From the NCBI GenBank assembly GCA_934047225.1, contig OW204004.1:7196401-7260400 (forward strand): a stretch of DNA of 64,000 bases, in the 5' to 3' direction. Shown here piece by piece: positions 46,701 to 54,854 of the stretch. Both the position numbers and the translations under genes were made by a program. This DNA comes from Ypsolopha sequella. Lineage: Eukaryota > Arthropoda > Insecta > Lepidoptera > Ypsolophidae. The number at the start of each line of letters is the position of its first letter. Positions within the stretch are counted from its first letter, which is position 1. A model generated the notes under the pieces. That model searched no databases, was not told where the DNA came from, and was given only the letters and a program-made list of their open reading frames with translations.

Positions 46701-49700
46701 TAATCATAGCACCAGTGCAAGTCTGTCTATGTTTTTCTATTTTAAAAGCCCATTGTAGCACATGTTTCATTTCCACAATTCTATAGCCTGAAAGTCCTGA
46801 CAAGCGGTCACTTGGTACCGCTTCCACTTCTAACTGATGATCTTCTACAGTTGAGTCTCGAGGCGGCCAACTGATGTTGCACTTTGGTGCTGGCGCTGGT
46901 TCAACAGTAGATTGAGATTCACTGCTAGGAGTAAAAGCTGCATCTAAACGGAAACCTGGCCTGGTTCTTTTATAGGTTTTTAATACTGGTTTATTTGGTA
47001 CACTAAAAAGAACAATTCAAAAAATTTAACATTAATTATAAATATTATTCACAACAATTAGAGACTGCAGTGCAATTTGGAAAAGGAATGGTAGGCAATT
47101 AATCAAAAGGTATACCTTTGGTCCAGATTTGTCTCTTGACGTTCTTGGGGTTGTATAACACAACAACCCGCCGCTTGACTTGCTGGCCTGGGTCTTTCAT
47201 GTGTTTTTAATAATTTTGGTTTACTTGGCCCACTAAAAAAATAAATTTAAGAAATTTAGGTAGGTACATAAATCATAAATAGTAACCACAAAAATTAGAG
47301 ACTACAGCGCGATTTGCAAAAGGTATGGTAGGCAATTAATCTAAAGGTTTACTTTTGGTCCGGATTTGTCTCTTGACATTCTTGGGGTAGTATCACACTA
47401 CAACCCGTCGCTTGACTTAGTCCAGCTTGGCTTGATCCAGCTTGGCTCGGTCCAACTTCATTTGATCTAGCTTGACCTGGTCGAACTTGGCTTGATCCAG
47501 CTTGACGCCAAGCCGATGAACGGCTATTGATAAATAACACACGATACGTATCAGATAAACTAGTCAGATAAATTTATTTAACAGTCCATGCCAAAAAAAA
47601 TGAGCCATCATGGGATGCCGGTCAGATGTGAAACATTTTAGTATTTTTTGTTTACGAAGCGGCAGTAGCGTATTCCCCCTCCCCCCACAGTAGGCAACTG
47701 CTGGGATCAGAGCTCAATCGGCTTATTTTGACCCAGGCTACATCTGTGCCAGGTTTCATGCTTCGGTCACTGTCTTAAGGGTACATGTCAAGAGAACGCA
47801 CTACTAACATTTTGATTTTGCGAAACAAGAGCTGGCAAGAGAATCTCTTGTATAAGGTGACCAAAACAACGAGATGAACTGGCCATACAATTATCGCCAC
47901 TGTCACAAGGTAATAAAATCTACGCCATTCGTCTAATTAGCTTGGTTAGATATATAATAATAATGTAAAATCGCCGGTAATGTAAAATCATCCAATGACA
48001 TGTGCGCTGCTCCCGCGCCCGCGAACATTACCAAAATATTATTTTGTTCCACAGCAGTTTAGCTTCACAAACTTACTTATCTGTTCCGGTGACGAATATG
48101 AAAGTCATTTTGATTTGGCCTATGGGAACATAGACGTTTGTGGAGCTATTTGGGTACTAGCAGACCAGGGGCTTTACATACATACATACATATACTCACG
48201 CCTATCTCCCAGAGGGGTAGGCAGATACTTACTACAGATTTACATCTGCCACGGTCCTGACACACCTCTTTCACATTCATTAATCTAGTCATACAAGCTA
48301 TTCTATTCCGGGCATTAATATTTTGTTTTGTCTAAGATTCCGGGTACTTTTGAAATTGCCCTTCTTCAAAATGTCACCAATTTGGTCAGCAAACGACCTT
48401 CTAGGGCGGCCTCGTCGAATTGTAAGTACCTTCCAATTGCGCACCATAGATTTCTTTCGTCACTCTACTTCTTTCATTCATCCTCTCTATATGTCCAAAC
48501 CACCTATGTATATTGGGGGGCTTTATTGTCTAACTTCAATATCTATCGCAATCGCTCTAAAAGGTAACGTGATTGGCTAGAAATGACGTGACACATCGTT
48601 TCTAGCCAATCATGCGTGCCTTTGAAAGCGTTTGCGATAGATATTGAAGTTAGACAACAAGGCCCCAGATACGGTAGAATGCAAACTAAATAATTATAGG
48701 TCAATAGGCTAAATATGCGCAATTTACTAACCTTCCAACATTGTCTCCATAGTATCGTTTCAATTGTCCAGCAATTATTTTTCGATTTACTCCTCCTGAG
48801 TACTTGCGCTTTTTATACGCAGACTTAGAGGACATACCTGAAAGGCACAGACCGTGGTCCGTGCTGAAAGGTAGTACTTACCTAACTACTTACTAGTCAA
48901 AATGTGGTATACCTAAAACCTTTGCAATCGGAAACAAAAATGAACGAACGTAACGACATGTAGCGAAACCGTACGAAGTTAGTGTTGCCTACTACTCATT
49001 TATTGGTAAAAAACAAACTTATTAATCGAAAAACTTATTAATCCGACTGACCTAAAAATTCTGTACCATAGAAACAATATTTATACGAGTAAATAACTAT
49101 GAAATCTATCAAGATTAGCGATTATTTTTAACAAACAAACTGAAAATAATGTTGAAAATTCAACATTTAGGTACAAAAAGTAATTAAAGTACCTACCTCT
49201 ACGAAGCTTCCGAATCTCTTCTAAAACTTTTAGCGCTAAGTAAAAAACCTCCGTACAAACTCGTTTCTCTGTACATAACTGGTCCAATCTGTAAATGTTC
49301 CTAAATCCCTAAAAGTATAGATAAATCTATGTTTATGGCAACACAGAGCTGTCGCCGGCCGCGCGTGCCGTCCCTTTGATATTTGCCGACATTGCTCGGC
49401 CGCGTGACCAGGCTCGCCGCTACCTATTTGAACACTCGTGTGGACACCAATTTCCCGCCCTGTTTATCTGCGAATACCCTTCTCCCTGTTATGATATAGG
49501 ATATAAAGCGAAATAAAGCGTGATGTACTTATTTATCCTGACGAGAGAATAGTGAACGTTATTTTCAGCTCGGAACGAAAAGCGTTCGCAGTGGCGGATT
49601 TACCAGCAGGCTGAGTAGGCTCGAGCCTAGGGCGGCAGATTTTAGGGGCGGCAAATTTGGGGAACGAATTTTTTTTTTTACCTCATAGAAATCAAAAAGA

Positions 49701-52700
49701 TTTTTCTATGACGGTTTTCTGATGTCTTACAGATAGAAGTCTGCAACAAATTTTATCGATGACTTTTCTCTCTCACTTGTCATTGCACATTCCGAGAGTA
49801 GCAAACTTCCATATTCTAGAGTAAAACAGCTAGTTCGTCGCCCCTCAACCAGTAATCGGCCTCCCGCCTCTGCGCCCTTCGCACACACTTTTTATGAGTG
49901 AAAAGAGCGAAATTGTAAAAAATATGCCCCTCTTCCCACTAACAACCCATACATGCCAGTCTTACTACTGACTGGAGGCTACGAACTGGAATGTGTTTTA
50001 CATGCACTAGTAGCTTCAGAAAAATCGATTGGAATTCAAAAAAAATCTTGAACGTTTATCCGAACTTGGACATAGCCCTTCGAATGGCCTTATGTACACC
50101 AGCGACGAATTGTTCTGGTGAGAGAAGCTTTTCTTGTCTAAAAAGGGTAAAAAATTATCTGAGATTGACCTTGAGCCAAGAAAAATTAAACGCTTTAGCT
50201 CTGTTGTGCATAGAGTCGGAATTAATGAACAAGATTACTTACGACGACATCATCGATGATTTTGCCAACAAAAAATCGCGCAAAAAGGCATTGTAACGAA
50301 CTTCTAATTCGTCGTAAGTAATCTTGGTCATTAATTCCGACTTGACTGAGTCGATTATTTTTAACTGTTTGTAAGCGCAATAAAGATTATTTATTCACGT
50401 TTACCAAATGTTCATTATTGTGTAAATAGCATACATTACCCCGCCCATACATGATGAGCTTCGATTAGCTCAAAAATATACCGAAAAATTATTTTACGTG
50501 CAATTTTGTAAAAATAATGACAATTGTTGAGGCAAGGGCGGCAAAAACTATTCAGCCTATACCTTGAAAATTTGTAAATCCGCCACTGAGCGTTCGTTTA
50601 GGACGCAAGAAGCCGGAAGTTCTAATCTCCGAGGACAACTTTTTGTGTTTTTTTTAATTTTATTTTTTTTATTCATAAAATAACGCCAAAGCCGAAAACG
50701 GGGAAGAGTTAAATAAACGTGGGCGGAGCTAAGTAGTGATAAAATAAAATATAAATCACAATAATAGATTATTTTGCAAAGATTGCAGGAAAAATGTAGC
50801 GTTATAATATATATAATCGGGTTTTAATTTATCGCGGTAGACCCGATTATATATATTATAATGTGTACGAAACGCGAGAGTTTAAAGTTATAAAAAATGT
50901 AGCGGTAAAGAAATTCACAAAAACATTTTTTCTTTTAAACTTAGCCGCGTTTTTTTTTCTTTTGTAAATATAATTGGTAGGTACTTGCAATCAATTCTTT
51001 TTTTAGTCTTCATAAACAGTTACTTTCAAAATTTTAAGTAAGTACCTACTATTTTCAATACGGAACCCTAGGTAGGTACACGAGTCTGACTTGCACATGA
51101 CCGGTTTTTTTAAGGTTCATTATTTCATCGCGAAAAACTGAACCTTATTATGTAAAATCACTTTGTTGGTCGTCTGTCGGTTTTTAATTAGGCACGAACA
51201 GCGCAGCGGCTGGGCACGAAGGAATTTATTTTGGCACAAGTGAAGGAATAAATCCAATAAATAATTTTTATTTTTATTTATAATTCTGGAATCAATAATA
51301 AATAGACAAAACAAAAAAAAAACAAAAACAAAATAAAAATTAGTGACAGGAATCGAACTCTGAACCTTACGATTTGTAGGCGGACAGTATATCACTTATG
51401 CTATTGAAGTACTTTCTGTTGGAGTGAAATTTAAGTACAAATCAGTACACAATCTAATCGTGCGAAATCGTCATGTTGATAAACCGCACACACGTAAAGC
51501 ATACTCACACATATAACAGTTTTATAGTATGACATCCACTACTACACACGTAAAATGATGGACTTTTAACTGAACTTTAAAAGCTAAAATAACCCAATTA
51601 TTGTTGTAAAATATAACTTTTATATACATTTGCGACATTCTTGTATTAAAATGTAATAAAATACAGTGATAAATACAAGCTAAAAATTGTACTTTAGCTG
51701 ATCTTGGTTAATTAATTTTGTATGGAAATTGGTACTATCGTTTAACCTTAAACATTCGAAAACATGACATTTCGAAGTAAATCCGTAATTTTTTCTATCG
51801 AGCAAACTTAAAGCTCTGCATTTTTTCCAAAATGTTTAAATGGGCCCTATAGTCTACTATCTAAATTATTTTATTAAACCGATTGACCAAGTTACAAAAT
51901 GTGAAATGATCATTTGAAGTTTCGCATCTGACCTTATACGGATCCTTAAATTACAAATCTGAGGGTGGTTTTTAGCTTATTACTCTGCGATGAACAACAG
52001 GACGCGATGGGATTTTTGTGCAGGATGTCCCATCGAGACCTGTTGGAAAATATTATGGATATTTTGGAAGTCCCTAGAAATATCCAAAAACAAGGTGTAT
52101 ATATATTCTGGTGTATTTTCACGCCTCCTGTATACACCAGCTTTAAAGACCTTCATATCTAAAGAGATAATAATGACTAAAAACTACAAATACTTTATAA
52201 TCTCCTCCGTTTTAACGGCGAAGTTCCACCAATGGAGTTCCACATTTGTTTTGCAACAATGGTCGGCATGTCTGCGACTCCCTCCACAATTGGTGACAAC
52301 CATGTGGTTATCTGAAATGATAAAACCTTAGTAGGTAAGCTGGAAGACGAATTTGAGTTGAATGTGGACGCAGCAAACAAAATCCCTGTTTTTGAAAAAA
52401 ATTAAAAATGAAAAATGTATTTATTGCGAAAAAAAGCTTAAAAATAGAAATATTAGTTGCTGGAACATCCTATTAAGTACTTAAACAATACCTGTGCCAG
52501 GATGCCCCGCACCTCCATTTGTTTCATTATAATAATGTACTAGTTATTTATTACAATTTTACAAAGTAAACGATGAAGAAGGTAAATAGTAAGTCTAACT
52601 TAATAATATATTATTTAGTAAGCTAAGTGAATGTGTTAGTGCGTGCAAATTGGATAAGAGGAGTAGTGTGTGTGATTATGTGGTGATGTGGTTTTTTACA

Positions 52701-54834
52701 TCCTACTTAGGTATTAGATTGGAACCAGTGGCCATCTTGAATTAATTAGCGGTCATCTTGAAAGAAATAGCGGTCATCTATAAAATATAGGTGCTAAAGG
52801 GGCCTGAAAGGTTAAAACAATTTTCATGGACCAATAATTTCTTTAGTCGGAATAGTCTTAAACGTGATAATCGTTCCGAAACACAAGGCGTTTCAGAGTT
52901 AATTTCAAATATGCGGCAATGAAAGTGTGAAACAACTTAAGCCCACCGTTATTTATGACTCCACCCGTGCACATAAGAGCTACTATAACATAAAAAATAT
53001 ATATCAGAGGAATACTTTTAGACCAAAAAAAAAGAGAGTTCCCGCAAAAACAAAAACAAAACAACAAAAAAAAGCTCATGAAAATAAGGTTTGCAAAATC
53101 ACATAATTAATTTATTTTGTGTACTTAGTCCTTCGACCAAAATAAATTTGGTCGAAGACTTAGTCTTTATTTTAATCAGATATCATAATTTTTTTTTGAT
53201 AATTTTTATTTATCCTATCGAACGGACAATATTTGTTTTGTATATAATTATTTTGTGTATATATTTTGTTTAAATTTTTATCCTCGTTCAAACGTGTTGT
53301 GTTCAGTCAGAATAAAGACATGCTGAAAATCAGCGCTGTACAGATCCAGCTGAGCGATGGCCTTTTTGTCACCAAACCCCTTGTTTATTATTAAGTTTTT
53401 GTGTAAATTTGGTCTATTCTACTCCAAAAGTAAATTTATGTTTATTTTATCAATGAAGATCGTGAACACAATAAGTTGAAAATTTTTAAGTATACGTACT
53501 TTGAATATGGTTGAGAAAAAAATTAAGATGGCCGCTGGCTGTTATCAAACGTTAAAAGGTAAGGTACCAAGCCGTAAACAAATTGTATTTTTGGCTGTGG
53601 TACGTCAATATTTTTTCAATGCATGTGCTCGTGAATAAATGCCCACTTTTTATGCATCAAAACCGAACAGAAAGTCGATTATTTTGCCCTAGGGCTTTAT
53701 TATTATTATATTTTTTTATTTATTTGCAATGGTTGGCTAACTTTTTCTGTGTACCATAGATGTTATACTTTTTTTCCACTGTTTAACGGCTCTGGATACA
53801 ATCCTTTTGAGCCAATCATAATTTAAAGTTCACAAGATTATATTTGTTTCCATTTCCTCACACTATGCATTGAAAAACGTAGTATGATACACGGGCGTAA
53901 AAGCAATAAATTACTCGGTTACGTTTAAAACACTCGCTATGCTCGTGTTTTAAATCGTCCTCGTAATTTATTCCTTTTCGCCCTTGTAACATAAACTACT
54001 ATTATGCTAAGCAGCCCTTTTATAGAAGTGATAAGAACTTCATACAGTAATTTGTTTTAATCGCAGGAATGCGATCTAGAGGATGTGAGCTGAAAACTGA
54101 ATATAGAAGCTTTTATGTCTTTATGAATGGACAAATTATACTGAAATATTCAGCCTGCAATAAAACGTCTTTCTAACATCTTTTTCTCTTTTCTACATGA
54201 CCTCAAAAAGTCGGTGTTGTAATACGTATTCAGAGATCTCACAGCAAAAAAAGTAATTTTTTGTTACTTTTATAAAAATGTCATTACATAACTTACTTGA
54301 AATGTTTTGGAACGACCTAAATTCCTCTGTTTTCCCGATGTCAGTAATGAACCATATCTAAAAAGAATATAACAATAACGTTTTTAATAGATTTATGTAA
54401 AATAAATAATATAGATCTAAATACACAATACATTCGACTGATGAGGGCCCCATACCAAGGGCCGAAATATATCGATTTATAATTTTTTTAATTGTTTTAA
54501 TACTAATAAATAATCGAAAGCTCATAAAAGTAAAATATAATATATCTATAAATACACAATACAAATAATGTTAGTAAACTTTAAACTTTCGCGATTTTCA
54601 CACATTATGAGCATAAGATTCGGGTCTTAACGTTAACAAATAATTAAACAAATAGTTAACAAATAATGTTACCTGATCTCTCGCTAATCTGAACCAAGTA
54701 TCGAAAATTATCCGCAATCTCGTGCTTTCATACTTTTCAGCTGTTTTCACGGCTATTAAAATATTTTCTGTTTCTAAGGCAATATGTCCAGATATAGCAC
54801 AAAAAATATTAAAGACAAAGGCCGTGTACTTCAT
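37489..54834 (-). CDS. Fringe-like beta-1,3-N-acetylglucosaminyltransferase, 7 exons
   Basis: Exons (minus strand): 54834-54673, 54357-54297, 52311-52194, 39380-39224, 38979-38900, 38088-38018, 37718-37489. All introns are GT-AG and every phase joins; total 879 nt, 292 residues. Signs of the Fringe family: LIAVKTAEKYESTRL and DTWFRLARDQIWFITD at the start, VVTNC, WLCLFDDDHYVNVP (DDD, residues 120-122, the metal/UDP-sugar motif), WYLGR, FFANLGAGVCLSKALL (about 171-185), ADEVTLGFL (about 207-215) and FS.EKDPSR near the end. Fringe enzymes extend O-fucose on Notch EGF repeats in the Golgi. This protein is shorter than classical Fringe (about 380-410) and starts with MKYTAFVFNIFCAISGHIA, which looks like a cleavable signal. 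The usual C-terminal ..LH.FLFP is replaced by YYIIIMLPVIC. It could be a diverged Fringe relative with another acceptor. Confidence 0.8.
38018..38088 (-). CDS. Fringe-like gene, exon 6
   Basis: Acceptor ctatttcag and donor tgcg|gtaacg. Encodes YNRFEQLCQFIDDADEVTLG plus FLC, the D..TLG segment conserved in Fringe enzymes. Confidence 0.8.
38900..38979 (-). CDS. Fringe-like gene, exon 5
   Basis: Acceptor atttttacag and donor tcag|gtttgt. Encodes KTWFFANLGAGVCLSKALLN then KLQPYI, matching the Fringe FATGGAGFC.SR region. Confidence 0.85.
39224..39380 (-). CDS. Fringe-like gene, exon 4 (DDD motif)
   Basis: Acceptor gttttag, donor cttg|gtaagg. Encodes WLCLFDDDHYVNVPNLIKEL, then WYLGRRFYDNKNK. The first base completes the Lys codon begun in exon 3, 12.8 kb away. 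Confidence 0.9.
39385..40055. other. Fringe-like intron 3, distal part
   Basis: AT-rich, no features beyond an 'acgggggtgtttgggggttc' patch near 39467 typical of degraded transposon ends. Confidence 0.3.
40056..40368. mobile_element. MITE with about 75-bp inverted ends (in Fringe-like intron 3)
   Basis: Left tcaaatagtaaagttcggca..ttttgcaaacagcgtcgtcag matches the complement of ..ctgacgacgccgtctgtaaaatgccgaattttactatttg at the right. Both ends sit in TATA-rich flanks, so a TA target is possible. Confidence 0.75.
40370..41890. repeat. Fringe-like intron 3: interspersed repeats
   Basis: 40592-40830 matches 56419-56700 in direct orientation (aactgaactctatgacgt.tc, tagtttaaaatagcgcgctct, ataactcggcttctt.atga). 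41119-41185 is tRNA-like (ggtctaatggttacac as A box, ggatcgatccc as B box), probably the head of another SINE. No exon was found. Confidence 0.5.
41892..42420 (+). mobile_element. tRNA-derived SINE broken by two MITE copies
   Basis: The head (ggcagaacgctgtcctctca..cttgagat) is interrupted at about 41935 and resumes at 42037 with aggttcaatccccggtcggg. The body is interrupted again near 42182-42312 and ends with gggattcatgtcgtga. The two inserts contain the same short sequence in opposite orientation (taaccaataatcgcctctgt / its complement at 42229-42248). A third copy is near 47895-47950. Confidence 0.7.
42425..43285. other. Non-coding spacer downstream of the nested gene
   Basis: No exon of either gene was found. 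A short gc-balanced stretch at 42770-42930 has the complement of sequence near 47660-47790 (ggaggagagggggattg.. / cccctccccccacag), suggesting another inverted repeat pair. Confidence 0.35.
43290..43402 (-). pseudogene. Diverged second copy of the last exon of the nested gene
   Basis: Minus strand encodes TYEEMMPKLKTFFEKYILPE then IILRRVPRIASQNK, clearly related to the DEMVTKLKTFFKKYVCPE-IILRRVPK segment of exon 10 (43833-43510). A possible acceptor (tgttccag) lies at about 43430. It is either a duplicated alternative terminal exon or the remnant of a second gene copy. Confidence 0.65.
43510..44883 (-). CDS. Nested gene, exons 7-10 (YqaJ nuclease domain)
   Basis: Exon 7 is a basic linker (KEKSRLRQKSYARRRLF) leading to NDRLTASQFGMV, typical of the start of YqaJ domains. 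Exon 8 carries the first Glu and SPD; exon 9 the E.K; exon 10 VQGQL and the C-terminus, ending at a TGA at 43512-43510. Confidence 0.85.
43510..48835 (-). CDS. Mutator-like DDE transposase fused to YqaJ-type nuclease, 10 exons
   Basis: Exons (minus strand): 48835-48732, 47523-47353, 47232-47116, 47002-46291, 46211-45870, 45771-45333, 44883-44504, 44424-44217, 44071-43908, 43833-43510. All introns are GT-AG, mostly 74-145 bp, and all phases agree; total 2961 nt, 986 residues, no internal stop. Residues 1-190 are low-complexity. Residues 190-620 resemble the Mutator-like transposase domain: CTSC (249-252), CVDGGWPKRTYGHNYNS (Asp350), CSHC, AFIGDGDSSVF (Asp444) and TTNVAENFMSVINKF (Glu598) as the likely DDE triad. 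Residues 760-986 resemble the YqaJ/lambda-exonuclease fold: GQQNES (Glu790), LGASPDG (Asp824), EIK (Glu835, Lys837) and YYYQVQGQL. It lies wholly inside intron 3 of the Fringe-like gene. The product is probably nuclear; its function is unknown. No terminal inverted repeats were seen. Confidence 0.85.
44904..44963. repeat. Perfect 26-bp palindrome upstream of exon 7
   Basis: Arms atgttggcatattcagtgtc-acacac (44904-44929) and complement (44938-44963) with an 8-nt loop. It lies in intron 6, 21 nt upstream of the exon 7 acceptor. Confidence 0.95.
45333..47002 (-). CDS. Nested gene, exons 4-6 (transposase domain)
   Basis: Exon 4 starts with VPNKPVLKTYKRTRPG, a relative of the exon 3 start, and carries the first zinc-binding pair and first catalytic Asp. 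Exon 5 has CSHCHYYEKKGKD..PHQC and GDGDSSVF. Exon 6 has a CCSYYC pattern and the AENF glutamate. Splice joins fall between, not within, the catalytic motifs. Confidence 0.85.
46985..47475. repeat. Tandem duplication of an intron-exon unit
   Basis: The unit of about 235 bp (exon plus intron) is repeated: intron stretches 47040-47110 and 47270-47345 share 'attagagactgcagtgcaat'-type and 'ggtaggcaattaatc' sequence, and exon ends share 'tgtctcttgac.ttcttggg'. A third partial unit begins exon 4. Confidence 0.85.
47116..48835 (-). CDS. Nested gene, exons 1-3 (N-terminal, low complexity)
   Basis: Exon 1 starts MSSKSAYKKRKYSGG (ATG 48835-48833) after an acceptor-like tttcaggt, so a 5' UTR or further coding exon lies upstream; 49287-49191 ends in an in-phase donor agag|gtaggt and is a candidate. 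Exon 2 encodes a run of SQAG/SQV units from a short minisatellite. Exons 2 and 3 both end with PQE.QETN.DQ. The 1.2-kb intron 1 holds a LINE tail and a MITE. Confidence 0.7.
48145..48512 (-). mobile_element. RTE-type LINE 3' end in intron 1 of the nested gene
   Basis: Minus strand encodes WFGHIERM-like and RRGRPRRSFADQIGDILKKG fragments, then a 3' UTR (agatttacatctgccacg complement) ending in (TATG)n at 48178-48196. Truncated at the 5' end. Confidence 0.65.
48517..48666. mobile_element. Short foldback MITE, 150 bp
   Basis: Arms ggggctttattgtctaactt..aatatctatcgcaa and the complement match for about 65 bp around a short centre (gacgtgacacatc). Confidence 0.8.
48840..49585. other. Upstream region of the nested gene
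   Basis: Contains the candidate upstream exon at 49287-49191 (minus, DQLCTEKRVCTEVFYLALKV then LEEIRKLRR, donor agag|gtaggt; no ATG, preceded by acceptor-like tttacag) and a GC-rich patch at 49350-49470 that could be a promoter. No inverted match to the downstream side was found. Confidence 0.4.
49991..50296 (+). pseudogene. hAT transposase C-terminal dimerisation region
   Basis: Encodes YPNLDIALRMALCTPATNCS then GERSFSCLKRVKNYLR and LNALALLCIES, the conserved hAT family dimerisation domain (ZMYM/Zebedee-like lineage). The catalytic domain is missing, so it cannot be an active transposase; it may still dimerise if expressed. Confidence 0.8.
50215..50341. repeat. 33-bp inverted repeat at the hAT C-terminal codons
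   Basis: Gtcggaattaatgaacaaga (50215-) is repeated inverted at 50309-50341 with one mismatch. One arm codes for the end of the domain; the other lies after the stop. Confidence 0.85.
50802..50861. repeat. Perfect 21-bp palindrome
   Basis: Arms ttataatatatataatcggg-t and complement, with an 18-nt loop containing cgcggtag. It lies in Fringe-like intron 3, between exons 3 and 4. Confidence 0.9.
50865..52190. other. Fringe-like intron 3, proximal part
   Basis: Contains a 'cggaaccctaggtaggtaca..gagtctgacttgcac' repeat remnant at 51060, a tRNA-like SINE head on the minus strand at 51345-51410 (gagttcgattcctgtcac as B box, 'gcctacaaatcgtaagg' before it) and no exon. Confidence 0.45.
52194..52311 (-). 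CDS. Fringe-like gene, exon 3
   Basis: Acceptor tcatttcag, donor ataaa|gtattt. Encodes NHMVVTNCGGSRRHADHCCK and ends TEEII. It has the family's ..NC..H....CCK cysteine pattern. Confidence 0.75.
52315..54295. other. Fringe-like intron 2
   Basis: Contains a 'tcgaccaaaataaatttggtcga' palindrome at 53129-53153, a LINE 3' UTR scrap at 53310-53390 (ctgaaaatcagcgctgtac) and foldback repeat B at 53605-54005. No exon was found. Confidence 0.5.
53605..54005. repeat. Foldback repeat family B, copy 2
   Basis: Inverted relative of 23378-23780, about 90% similar by eye, sharing the internal foldback and the (TTA)n / (AAT)n stretch. It lies in Fringe-like intron 2. Confidence 0.75.
54297..54357 (-). CDS. 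Fringe-like gene, exon 2
   Basis: Acceptor tctttttag, donor tcaa|gtaagt. Encodes IWFITDIGKTEEFRSFQNIS, the FFTD step of the Fringe fold. Confidence 0.8.
54673..54834 (-). CDS. Fringe-like gene, exon 1 (start and signal peptide)
   Basis: The ATG at 54834-54832 starts 54 residues, with a hydrophobic N-terminus (FVFNIFCAISGHIA) and then NILIAVKTAEKYESTRLRII. Donor atcag|gtaaca. This ATG is chosen because upstream sequence within about 20 nt is T-rich and then SINE. Confidence 0.75.
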
Positions 54835-54854
54835 ATTACAAAAAAAAAAAAACG

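Larger units (their letters stand above)
49589..50588 (+). mobile_element. hAT deletion derivative, 1000 bp
   Basis: Ends cagtggcggatttac and complement gtaaatccgccactg are flanked by perfect 8-bp duplications agcgttcg (49581-49588 and 50589-50596). The interior keeps only the transposase C-terminus. It must be moved in trans by a complete relative. Confidence 0.92.

Noticed and set aside
49191..49287. First coding exon of the nested gene
   Set aside because: It ends in an in-phase donor but has no ATG, so I keep MSSK at 48835 as the start and mention this only as a candidate upstream exon.
43510..49300. Inverted termini around the nested gene
   Set aside because: I compared the flanks on both sides and found no convincing matching ends. 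A computed self-alignment of 42.4-43.5 kb against 48.8-49.6 kb would settle it.
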